Assembly (NCBI GenBank): GCA_033032865.1
Contig: JAWHQI010000739.1
Span: 124,001-188,000 of the forward strand
Reading direction: 5' to 3'
DNA: 64,000 nucleotides
Source: Dactylorhiza incarnata
Taxonomy: Eukaryota; Streptophyta; Magnoliopsida; Asparagales; Orchidaceae
A program made the translations under genes and the position numbers. Below are positions 30,839 to 41,119 of the stretch, piece after piece. The notes under the pieces were generated by a model. The model worked only from the letters and a program-made list of their open reading frames with translations. It was not told the DNA's origin and ran no database searches. Each line of letters begins with the position of its first letter. The first letter of the stretch is position 1.

Positions 30839-33800
30839 TTAAGGATAGAATCGTTTAAGATCGTCACCGCTCCAGGTGCGTGAGATGTCCTCTCCTTCGC
30901 TGGTTTGGAGACGGTAGGCCCCATGCTTTAATACCTCTTTGACAATAAAAGGCCCTGCCCAGTTGGGATTCAGCTTTCCCACATTGCCAGACCTGGCCGC
31001 AGCATCTACCTTTTTTAATACTAAATTCCCGACTGCAAACTACTTTATCCTGATATTTTGGTCAAAATATTTTGCCATCCTCCTCTTGACTTCTTCCTGC
31101 CTGATTGTTGCCTCGTCCTGAAGTTCTTCGATTAGATCCAGGCTATACCTGATGGCCTCATCATTGTATTCTATCCATGCTTCTCCTCCTTCTTTTGCAT
31201 ACACAACTCTTGGGGTGACCACCTCAAACTCCACAGGAACAACAACCTCCGAGCCATGAGATAATTTGAATAGTGTCTCCCCTGTAGCTGAAGATGGAGT
31301 AGTTCGAAGAGTCCAAAGGATGGAGGGAAGTTGGTCTGCCCAATTTCCTTTCTGATTCCAAACTCTTTTCATCAGGAGCTGCTGGATTCGCCTGTTTGCT
31401 GCTTCTACCTGACCATTGGTCCTTGGATGATTTACTGAGGAAAACCGAAGGTCAATTCCAACCTGATCGCAAAATTTTATCATCTCGGGATTATTGAATT
31501 GTGGACCATTATCAGTGACAATTGCCAGCGGAATTCCGTGTCGGCTGACTATTTCTCCCCAGATGAAGTTTCTGATAATTTGGGTAGTAGTTTTTGCCAA
31601 TGCTTTAGCCTCGATCCACTTACTGAAGTAGTCGATCATTACTATAATAAAGCGGCGCTGACCGCTAGCCATTGGAAAGGGTCCGACGAGATCCATCCCC
31701 CAAACCGCGAAGGGCCAGGGTGCAGTTATTGACCTAAGCGATTGAGCGGGCAGATGTTGAAGAGGAGCAAATTTCTGACATTGTACACAACGCTTGGCAA
31801 ACGCTTCGGCATCCTTTCTTATAGTCGGCCAAAAATATCCTTGCCGCAGGATCCTTTTCTCTAAGGTTTTTGCCCCTGAATGGCTACCGCATTCCCCAGA
31901 ATGAACTTCCTGAAGTATGATCGGGATCTCTTCTTCTGAAACACACCGTGCTGAGGGAGAAATCAAAGTTTTCCTATACAGGACTCCTGCTATTAGGTAG
32001 TAGTAGGCCGCCTTTCTCCTAAATCTATTTCTGTCCTTGATTGACTGATGAAACTCCCCTTTTGCCAGAAATAATTCATAAGGGTCCTTCCAGGAGGGAT
32101 TCTGATCGATCTGCATGAGCTCCTCTTTCTCCGTGGCCGGATGAAAAAGTTTTGAGGTCACCCCTCCCGATGGAAGACCAAACTTTGATAATTCGTCTGC
32201 CTCTTCATTTTGTGTCCTTGGAATGTGCTCGATGATGAAGGATTTGAATTTCCCAATCTCTTCCTTAGCTTGCAATAGTTACTTTCTCAGCATTGGTTCT
32301 CTTGTTTCGTAGTTCCCTAGAACTTGTGAAGCCATTACAAGAGAATCAGTTTTTATATGAACATGTTCTATCCCAAGCTCTTTTGCGAGTCTTAGGCCGG
32401 CCAAGAGTGCTTCGTATTCAGCTTGGTTGTTTGTTACTGGGAAAAAGAATTTGATCGCCTGCTCAAGTTTGATGCCATTTGGACTGAGAAGAACTACTCC
32501 GGCTCCCACGGAGTTTCTCCCTGAAGCTCCATCTACGTAGATGATCCAGGCATAAGGAGATTCTTCCACTCGTTCAGGGTCAGACTCCATCGTGTCTACC
32601 AAGAAGTCCGCCAGTACTTGTGCCTTAATTGCTGTTCTGGGAATGTACAATATTTCAAACTCGCTCAGCTCAATTGCCCATTTGGCCAGTCTTCTTGAAT
32701 GATCTGCCTTCTCCAGGATACTTCTTAGTGGATGATCCGAAACCACCTGAATAGGATGAGCCTGAAAATAGGGGCGGAGCCTTCGTGACGACATTACTAA
32801 GGCCAAGGCTAATTTTTCCAGAATTGAATATCTAGTTTCTGCATCTTTAAGGATATGGCTGACGTAATATATTGGAAATTGCTTCTTCTTCTCTTCCTGA
32901 ACCAGGACAGAGCTTATCGCATCTGGACCCACCCCCAAGTACAAGAATAACGTTTCTCCTTCGCGAGGGCTTTGAAGAAGAGGGGTTGAGGTTAACTGCT
33001 TTTTCAACTGTTCGAAAGCATTATCGCAATCTTCATTCCATTCAAACTTAGATCCTCCCCTAAGTGTCTTGAAGAATGGAGCACTTTTATCTCCAGATTT
33101 GGAAATGAATCGGCTCAATCCTGCCAGCCTCCCCCCAAGTTGTTGCACCTCTTTCTGATTACGAGGAGGGGTCATATCTAGGATGGCTTTTACTTTATCC
33201 GGATTTGGTGCAAGGCCATCAGGGGTGAGAAGATGTCCGAGAAATTTCCCTTTGTTTGCCCCGAACACGCATTTTAATGGGTTTAGTTTTAATTTGAACC
33301 TCCGTAGAGTAGCGAACGTCTCTACGAGGTCTTTCAGGTGGATTGAAAAAGTTTTACTTTTTAGAAGAAGATCATCAACGTATACTTCAAGATTTCTTCC
33401 TTTCTGCTTTTCAAAAACCGTGTCCATCATTCTCTGATATGTCCCACCCGCGATTTTGAGTCCGAAAGGCATGACGAGATAACAATAACACCCGTCATTG
33501 GTAATGAAGGATGTATGCGGGATATCGGGCTTATGCATCTTAATCTGGTGGTAACCAGAAAATGCATCTAGGAAGCTCATGAAATTATATCCTTCCGCGA
33601 AATCTACTAAAACATCTATCCGAGGCAAGTGAGTTTAGTGAAATCTATACACATACGCCATTTCCCCCCAGATTTTTTCACCATCACTACATTTGACATC
33701 CAGGTGGGGTATTGGATTTCAGAAATGAAATTGGCTTTAAGAAGCTTTGCAACTTCTTCTTTGATGGGTACCGCCAGCTTGGTTGCTACCTCCCTCTTCT

Positions 33801-33894
33801 TCTGTTGGATTGGCTTGAATTCAGGAGAGATGTTGAGGTGATGGCACGCAACATCTGGATCTACTCCAGGCATATCTTCTGCTGACCAGGCGAA
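30839..33894 (-). pseudogene. E3 pol: RT, both RNase H domains and integrase, broken
   Basis: The sequence reads from the RT N-terminus (33873) to the stop at 30841-30839. All domains are recognisable: RT YVDD near 33370, second RNase H near 32530, and integrase WGMDL/TDNGPQF/GQVEAANR near 31700, 31500 and 31410. Breaks: a 28-nt deletion near 33627 that removes part of the RT segment after DFTKL, and a TAA at 32281-32279 where other copies have Tyr. Apart from these the protein is nearly the same as E4 pol. The upstream part is displaced to 47626-49337 by E4. Confidence 0.9.
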
Positions 33895-33899
33895 GATGT

Positions 33900-34734
33900 T
33901 GTTCGATTCAAAAGTGCGCTTACGAAGAAAATTGAAGGCTGCGGACTATCAGTTACTATTTAGTTAGAGAATTCAGACCGCTAGCAGCGATCGAGGCCAG
34001 ACTTCGCCCGTCGCGGCAAATGCCACTCCTGCGACGGGCTTTCCTTTTATTGAAAAGTAGCGGTTACAAATGCGAGAAAGCAGAAGCCGGCCGGTCAACA
34101 GTTCGCGAGACCTGAAACTCGAGACCGCAGCTCAGACAAGCGAGCTCTTGGATTCGAGTGTGCGTGCCTTGTGAACAGTGCCGCCCCCTATTTATAGGCT
34201 TGGGGGCCTGCCCGATCGGGCAGGGATAAAATAACCTCCTGCCCGGGTACAGGAGAAACGGGCAGGCGGTGACGGGATACACAAAGAAGAAAAAGAAAGA
34301 GGCCGCGCGATCTGACGGCCTGCCTTCCCGACCTGTCTTGCTTGCGGCTGAGGACACCGGGACCAAGTCAATAATGCAGACCGCGCGGTTTGGAGATTGA
34401 GGCCGCGGTCTGCCTTCTGGTCATGACTTAGCCGATCTTCAAGAGGTAACTTGGATAGCCTTCGATCTGGAGCCCCGGCCTGTTCTTCGGGGCTGGAACT
34501 TCGAGTTTCTATGGGACAACCCGCGCGGCCTTCTTGCTGAGACCGCGGATGAACTTCTTGCCTTGGCTCTTTGACGATCTTATCCCTTTGGGGGCGATCC
34601 GGAAATGACACCAGGCCGCCCGGCCTGGCCCTTTCTGAACTGAGAACCGCCGATATCAGGACCCAGCGGCTTAGCCCAGGAGTCCGAGCGGTCTGATAAT
34701 GGTTCAAACCGAGAAGCGGTTTTCCGGGCAAACA
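33900..34734 (-). repeat. 3' LTR of E4
   Basis: 835 bp; in element orientation it starts TGTTTGCCCGG and ends GAATCGAACA. TATA is at 34189-34196, AATAAA at about 34043-34049 and the hairpin at 34006-34039 (perfect GCCCGTCGC/GCGACGGGC). CCGCGCGG words are in U3 near 34307, 34381 and 34521. Confidence 0.95.
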
Positions 34735-34921
34735 TAATCCCCGCATATTTTCAAATCTCAGAGGATTTCGAAAATATTAGCTTTGACCGGGAGACCGCAT
34801 CCGACTTGTCTTGAATTCTATAAGAGAGCCAGAGAATTCATTCTGCGTTGCTTTTTCTGAAATCACGGGATATTACTCGCCGGTTGCGGTCAGAATTTTT
34901 AAGACCGGCAATTCTTCAGCA
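34735..34921 (+). promoter_or_regulatory. E4 polypurine tract and gene A promoter region
   Basis: On the minus strand ATGCGGGGATTA directly precedes the LTR. On the + strand TATAAGAG at 34820-34827 lies about 100 bp upstream of the gene A ATG. The segment is conserved with E1 25970-26156 in reverse. Confidence 0.65.
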
Positions 34922-36997
34922 ATGGACTTCCTGGACGCCGTGCTAGACCGCGTGGATCCCAGCGGAGATCAGAGGAGGGCGGAAGATAAGAGGCGCGAAC
35001 CGTTGGAGAAGCCGGACAAGGAGAAAGAGAAGCAAGACCGGAAAGATCGGAAGAAGAGGAAGCGGGCTGAGAAGGCCGCAGCGGCTAGCCTCAAGCCAGT
35101 CGTAGATTTGTCAACTCCCAAAACTTCTTCAGAGCCCGTGGTGAACAGCTCGGGGCCTTCCCCTGATGTCTCGCCGATCCCTCCCAGCGACCTCAACCAA
35201 CAGACCGCCAGCTTGCCGAGCAAAGAGGTGGCCGCCACTTCTGAGAAAGTTGTTTCAGACAGCCCTTCGAAGAAGGTCGGCGAAACCGCCTCGTTTGGAG
35301 TGGAAATCACCCCATCCGGGAACCCTCACCTGCTTGTCAGGGATCTAGAGGAAGGGGCGGTTAGTTCCCCCAGGACGGGCGAGCCGAATACTCCTCTGTC
35401 CGTGGATGATTATCCCAGCCCCCTGAAAGAAGTTCACCCAGCTCCGGGTAAGGGAGAAAGGAAGAGGAAGCAGACCGGGTCCGTGACCGAGCGGATAACA
35501 AAGAAGGTCAAGAGGCTAGCCGCTAAGGAAAGGGCGGCCCTTAAGAAACCGACCGAATCCCTCCTTCAGACCAACTCGCGACTAAAGGAGGAATTGGGCC
35601 TCGTGACTCCTCCATCCAAAAAGTTGAATGACCCATCGGCTACCCCTGATGCGAGGCCGGGCGAACTGATTCCGGACACGGCGAGTAGTTTATCCTTCAA
35701 TGGGATTTTCAGAGATATGGATGAGCTGGTGAAGCGGGACCAACTCCTTGACAGCCCGCCGGCCTTAGAACAAACCGCCCGAACTGCTGATAACTCAAGC
35801 CGCCCCGCCGAGACCGATCAGACCGAGGCCGAAGAGCGAGAAGCCGCTGCCCGGACCGCCTTGGAGGTCGAGCGGAAAGCGATGGAGCTTGGGGAGGTGC
35901 TGAAGGCGCAGGAGAAGGTTCCCCCGGCAATGACCGGGGAGGAGATAGCGGCGGTGAAGAAGGAAAAGGCGGACCGGGCTTTAAACAAGCCGCCGCGGTC
36001 TGATCTCTTCGCGCCAGGTACGAGCCCCGCGGATCGTAAATCCGTCCGTTTCTTCATTCCACGGCCTCTTCGAAATAACTTATTGACCCCGCCGACGAGC
36101 TTTTTCTCTATGGCGGCCTGGTCTTCTTCCGCTAGGCAGAGTAAGAAGAGATTCTTGCTTGAGCTACAACGGTGGTTAGACCCAAAACAGCCTAAGCGGC
36201 CCGCGCGTCTAGGCACTGATCTTTTATTCATGTCCATTGCTGTATATATTCAACCCTGCATGCTTTTATTTTTTATGACCGCGCGGCCTTTTGCAGATAG
36301 CAACGATCAGACTGTGAAGCCGGGCGACCTTGTGGCCAGCATACCTCCATTGGTTCCCCTGGCATCGATCCGCGTAACAACTTCGCAGGAAGGGCCACAA
36401 CTTTTCGAACATCTCGAAGGAGATCTGGCCACCCTGCGAGCCCGCTTGAAAGAGATCGTAGACCGGGAGGCCGCTACTCGGACCGCTCTGGAGGCTGAGC
36501 GAGTTGCGAGGATGAAGGCTGAAGAGGCGCTGAAGGCTCAGCTGGAGGCCGCGCAGGTAGCAGTGGAGGCCGAGAAGAGGGCCAAGGTAGCACAAGTCGC
36601 TGCTCTGACCGCCCAGCTTGAGAAAGAGAAGAGGGCGTCCGCGAAATCTGAGGGCGACTCGAAGTATTACCAGGAAAAGTTCCTGCGATTAACCAGAGAG
36701 GTCGCTGCGAGCCGGCGAAATATGAATGATGCGATGGTGGTTATTGGCCGCCCGACTGTTGGGGCGGGCTCGAATCCTCCCCCGGTTCGGGCGGCTGATC
36801 CGATGGTTGATGAGGCCGCTGCGGTCCCCCGTATGATTGCCGCCTCGCGGGTTGAAAGGGATGCCGGGCGGCTTCATAGTACAATCAACCACCTCCATTA
36901 TCATACCAGCCAAATTTATTCTCTCCTGAACACCACAAGTGACCAGGTCGCACGACTTCATAGAGAGGATGCCTCCCCAGAGCGCCGTCAGTCGTGA
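34922..36997 (+). CDS. E4 antisense gene A: lysine-rich coiled-coil protein
   Basis: ATG 34922 is chosen because it matches the start in E1 (MDFLD) and E5 (MNFLD) and lies after the TATA box; an in-frame ATG at 34811 lies before it. The frame is open to 36997 (691 residues unspliced). Basic clusters KDRKKRKR and KGERKRKQ suggest nuclear entry. A conserved RFFIPRPLR segment lies near residue 377. An intron probably ends at TTTTGCAG (36296) and contains CCGCGCGG; its donor (about 36205-36232) is uncertain, and the intron happens to have no stop. The C-terminal third is a long Ala/Glu/Lys coiled coil plus a conserved tail (ERDAGRLHSTINHLHYH). No known enzyme motif is seen. It may form a complex with gene B, but this is only inferred from constant pairing. 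Confidence 0.82.
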   Translation: MDFLDAVLDRVDPSGDQRRAEDKRREPLEKPDKEKEKQDRKDRKKRKRAEKAAAASLKPVVDLSTPKTSSEPVVNSSGPSPDVSPIPPSDLNQQTASLPSKEVAATSEKVVSDSPSKKVGETASFGVEITPSGNPHLLVRDLEEGAVSSPRTGEPNTPLSVDDYPSPLKEVHPAPGKGERKRKQTGSVTERITKKVKRLAAKERAALKKPTESLLQTNSRLKEELGLVTPPSKKLNDPSATPDARPGELIPDTASSLSFNGIFRDMDELVKRDQLLDSPPALEQTARTADNSSRPAETDQTEAEEREAAARTALEVERKAMELGEVLKAQEKVPPAMTGEEIAAVKKEKADRALNKPPRSDLFAPGTSPADRKSVRFFIPRPLRNNLLTPPTSFFSMAAWSSSARQSKKRFLLELQRWLDPKQPKRPARLGTDLLFMSIAVYIQPCMLLFFMTARPFADSNDQTVKPGDLVASIPPLVPLASIRVTTSQEGPQLFEHLEGDLATLRARLKEIVDREAATRTALEAERVARMKAEEALKAQLEAAQVAVEAEKRAKVAQVAALTAQLEKEKRASAKSEGDSKYYQEKFLRLTREVAASRRNMNDAMVVIGRPTVGAGSNPPPVRAADPMVDEAAAVPRMIAASRVERDAGRLHSTINHLHYHTSQIYSLLNTTSDQVARLHREDASPERRQS

Positions 36998-37312
36998 CTA
37001 ATATTTGAATATAACTTGCATTATGAATGTGGCTTGTTGATCTGGACAATGTTCTTCTCTATTCTTGTCTTTTATTTGAACAATTCGCGCGGTCTCTTAT
37101 TTTAACCGCTGTACTTTATGCCTTGTTTAAATCTTATGTTTCATTCGAACTGTTTTCCGGTCGGGCGAACTGTGATGTATGCTTATTTCTGTTTTTTCTG
37201 GATGCCTTTGCTTCTTTCATATTTCTGGTGAATCTAACCACATAGGCCATTGACCGCGCGGTCAGAATGTATAGCCGTGTCATGATTTTACTATTCACAG
37301 ATCATAGAAATC
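36998..37312 (+). other. E4 spacer between antisense genes A and B
   Basis: No gene is visible. It carries TTCGCGCGGTC near 37084 and GACCGCGCGGTC near 37253, and leads to the gene B TATA box. Confidence 0.5.
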
Positions 37313-37320
37313 TATAAGTA
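37313..37320 (+). promoter_or_regulatory. TATA box of E4 antisense gene B
   Basis: TATAAGTA lies 42 bp upstream of the ATG at 37355. It is conserved in E1, E3 and E5 at the same distance. Confidence 0.72.
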
Positions 37321-37354
37321 TAGAATTTGCCGAAGTCATTCTCACGATTTCCAG

Positions 37355-39224
37355 ATGGCGCGATCCAAGAACAAGTCGCAGCGACCTGTTAAAGTTAAGG
37401 CCGTCCGAGCTGACGCGGCCTTGGCATTCCATTCGGCGGACCATCCGGAATGCCGGCTTACTCAGAACGAGCTAGATGATTTCATTGCCAGACACATGGT
37501 AGGGAGCAATCTGCTCGCGCGGCTTCCTTTGCGCGACGAGCGGATTAACTCTTCCAGTCCGCACCAGATCGCCATCCCAGTTGACCACTTTGAATATGGC
37601 TTCAAGTTTCCACTGCCGCTTGAAGTCATAGCCATTTTCGATCACTACGGGGTTGTGCCCGGTCAGCTTCCGCCAAACTCGATCGCTTCAATATACAGCT
37701 TCATCTCCTATCTGCGGTTCGAGCGAACTAGATTCTCCATCGACTTGTTCAGGAGGTTCTTCTCGGTGCGGGCAGTATCCGACTCGGGGACCTCAACTTA
37801 CAGAGGGCACCTCTACTTCAGCTGCCTCGGGCTGAAGGTTGTTAACCTGGCGAACAAAGTTTCCGACTGGTCGGAGCGGTTTGTAATGCTCGAAGGTAAC
37901 TTCGGGCTGTTACAAACCAACCCGCAAGTCCGGGGGGAAGAAGTTTTCCAGATCCCCCAGGTCGGCAAGATCGAGGCGGACACCTTCGCGTTCCTTGAGA
38001 AGGAGCGGCTTGATATCAACCACTACATCCCGCTTTTCTCGGAGCTTGAGAATATCCTCCCCGAACATAGTAAGTTCTTCTAGACCGCCTTTATATGACC
38101 GCGCGGCCTTCTTTTCTTATACTCTTGATTTTATTTTGCAGCCGCCCATATCGTTCCAGCGAACAAGCCGGTTACGCCGGCCGGCCCAGTTTTAACCCAG
38201 AGGGAGAAGAGGCAGCGGCGAAAGAGGTCGCCATCCTCGGAGGAAGAGGGCCCGACCTCTTCTGACGACTACGAAATCCTTCGTTCAAGTGGGAACCCGC
38301 CCGACCTGCAGGGCAACCCGACCGTCCTTTGGCACAGGGATGGAAGTCGGATCCGGGTATCCACCGCTCTCCCTCCCTGGGGGAGCGAAAAAATTGAACG
38401 CCATGCCCTAGCCGCCGGGGCCGCCTTGTATGGTCGAAAGACCTTAAGGAAACTGATGAGAACCCCAGAAGAAGAGCTCCCCCGGCTAGCGGCTCAAGCC
38501 GGCGCCTGGGGATTTTCGGCCAACCACTTCATGGCCCTGGCGTATAAGCGGCTAGTTTCTGCTCAGAAACATCTGGAGAGGAAATACGAGGAACAGGCCG
38601 CGGAGAACACGCGGCTTCAAGAAGAGAACGCGCGGCTTCAAGAAGTCGTGGCGGTGAGTTTTTCAAAAGACAATGCGGTCCCTTTTGTTCAGCCCGAGCC
38701 GCCTGATTCATTTTTCCTTTTTCTTGCAGAAGCAATATGAGATGACCAACCCGTCCTTCCAGGACGAGGTGCTGCCCCATGTGGCCCAAGGGATCAACAA
38801 GGCCTTGGGTCTCATGGGAGACCAGGGCGGTCTGTCCGAGGGATTCGGCGGAACCACCTTCTCCGACCTCTTCCCCGCCTTGGAGGTGCAGCTTGACGAA
38901 ATCAACCGCAGGAAGAAGGGAAAATCCAAGGTGGGCGAGGAGGCCGAAGCCGACGCGGGCAGGGAGATCGTGCTCCATCAAGGAGGCGATGGAAGTGATG
39001 AAGCCGCTGAAGAGGTCGACGCGGATGGAGATGCTGATGACTTCGATGATGAGGATAGTTTGTCCTCTGGATCTACCGGCTCTGCAAGCAAGACCGGGCG
39101 GTCTAGCGACAGTAGTTCGTCCGGCTCCTCTTCGCTAAGTGAAGGTTATTCGCCGGAGGTCGACATCGATGGTGTAGACCCCATTTCTCCTGTCAAGAAG
39201 AAGAAGAAGAAATCGGCAGACTAG
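37355..39224 (+). CDS. E4 antisense gene B: PF04195-like coiled-coil protein, intact, 3 exons
   Basis: Exons 37355-38069, 38142-38653 and 38730-39224 join in one frame of 573 residues plus stop. Intron 1 is GTAAGT...TTTTGCAG (phase 1); intron 2 is GTGAGT...TCTTGCAG (phase 0). The start follows a TATA box and is conserved. Order: basic N-terminus (1-20); a conserved region (about 50-140) with LPLRDERIN, FEYGFKFPLPLE and IFDHYGVVPGQ, resembling the 'putative gypsy type transposon' family; a coiled coil at the end of exon 2 (about 378-409); a conserved exon 3 start (KQYEMTNPSFQDEVLPHVA); and a Ser/Asp-rich tail ending in lysines. Intron 1 contains CCGCGCGGCC. Known family members are plant, retroelement-linked and without defined function. 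DNA binding or anti-silencing is a hypothesis only. Confidence 0.88.
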
Positions 39225-40370
39225 TGCCCTCGTTTTTTAACTTCAACTTTTGTAACCGCCGGTCTCTTTTTGTTGGCCGGGCGGTCAATATTTTGTAAAC
39301 GTATTTTGAGAAATGAAATAGAAGTTTTTACCTGTCTGATTGTCTTTCTATCATTACTTACTTGTGATTCTTTGTCTCTTTTCTTTACTCTTTATGATCT
39401 AACCGTGCGGACATCTTGGCCTGAGCACAAGTGATGATTGATTGTCTTCGACGATCCTTTGTTCAACCCGCGCGGTTATATATTTGGATCTCAGGATATT
39501 CGATCTCTAATAACAGATAGATTCATGCGACCATAATTCGGACCGCGCGGCTTCTTTAGATATTAAATACTTGCTGCTATAAGTAATGAATCACAATCTT
39601 TCACGCGGTTCGAATTCAGCTCTGGCGAATAATCCATCATGTCTAAGGATAACTTTTGTTAAGAAAAATAGCTTAACCTGATCGGTTAGAACACAATCCG
39701 AGCGATCACGTACTCAGATCCAAGGATATCCAATTCTGATTATTCATTCAGGGATAGATAATGCCCGGCCGGTTTAAAATTCAACCCGGATTATATAGCC
39801 AGATCCAGAAAATACTAGCTTGATAGAACGAAGAGATAGATAGATCCAATCCGATCAAAAATGTAACCCGAGCGATCATATAGTTAGCTTTTTTTTTTTA
39901 AAAAATATCCGATTTTATAAAGGATGGATGAACCCGCCCGGTTCGAATGCGACCCGGGCAATCAGATAATCAGTTCTGGAATTTTGATAATAAACGGTCA
40001 GATTCAGAAACACTTTCCTTAATAGACGACGGGCATACCTGCCCGGTTTGAATATAACCCTGGTGATAACATGATCAATTTCAAAAGATGTCTTAACTTA
40101 TGTTCAGCCAGACCGCTCGGCCTGAAATACTCAGACCGCATGGTCTTAATACCACAACCCCTTATTGGGGTAGACGAACACCTGCACCTGTTCAACCAGA
40201 CCGATCGGCCTGAAAAACTCAGACCGTCCGGTCTTAATGTCACAGCCCCTTTATTGGGGTAGACGAACACCTGCACCTGTTCTAACAATATTTTCCTTGA
40301 GTGGTCCATATAAAAATCATCAGAAGTGAATGCCTCCCTGTAGGGAAGAAGAATAATCCTACAGGCTCAA
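39225..40370. other. E4 gene-free region
   Basis: No gene is visible. CCGCGCGG words occur near 39468 and 39542, and CCGGTT/CCGGGC-type words are dense at 39770-40020. An 89-bp near-duplicate (TAGACGAACACCTGCACCTG at 40171 and 40260) lies next to the array. It matches 19231-20274 of E1 in reverse. Confidence 0.55.
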
Positions 40371-40759
40371 ATGACCAAGTGGGCAGGTGGGCCTCGGCGG
40401 CGAACATTGCTTTCCTCAAGTGGTCATAAGAGCTGTAGGGAAAAAGAAAAAATATGTACAGACTCAGATGACCAAGTGGGCAGGTGGGCCTTGGCGGCGA
40501 ACATTGCTTTCCTCAAGTGGTCATAAGAGCTGTAAACAACTCATCCGCTCTCTTGCCTAGGGTTACAAGCCGAGTTGATCAATTGGGCAGGTGGGCCTCG
40601 GCGGCGAACATTGCTTTCCTCAGAGAGATCAACTCAGTTGTGGGCCCAACTAGGTACCGTTTCGAGAGTACCTAAGAGTATTCGATGGTCACAGACTATG
40701 ATGATCAGTTGGGCAGGTGGGCCTCGGCGGCGAACATTGCTTTCCTCAGAAAGATCATC
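40371..40759 (-). repeat. E4 hairpin array (four units)
   Basis: It has the same four stems as E3: two ATGACCA/TGGTCAT units (from 40371 and about 40468), GAGTTGATC/GATCAACTC (about 40571-40634) and GATGATC/GATCATC (about 40699-40759). The loops are almost identical to one another, while the stems differ between units and pair within each unit. Confidence 0.85.
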
Positions 40760-41119
40760 AAAGCTGTAACTATATCCCTTCGGGGCATGATAGAGCTGAC
40801 AATCACCTTGACCTCCCTTGATGCAGGGGTGTGTCAGATATCGGCCGGGATCCAAAGTTCTGAAGACCACCGCAGCGGAATTGGCAAGCTACCACTATAT
40901 GTGTGCGAAAACTCCCCGCATCACATGGTCTTGGTGGGTTTTACGCTACGACTACAATCCGAGGGGGTTCGAGCAGAATTTGGCGATATCTCAGAGGTTC
41001 GGGGAGTGAGATATGTGTGTTTGTGTTTATGATGCAGAGAACCATCAGACAAGAAGAAATGTCAGTACAGGGCTTTTCATTCAATACCAAAAGAGATGTA
41101 AAGAATAAAAGAAATAGTT
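40760..41119 (-). other. E4 conserved non-coding segment between pol stop and array
   Basis: It corresponds to 18483-18839 of E1. It shares GAGCAGAATTTGGCGAT and CCTCCCTTGATGCAGGGG in reverse. No open frame is conserved. Confidence 0.5.
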
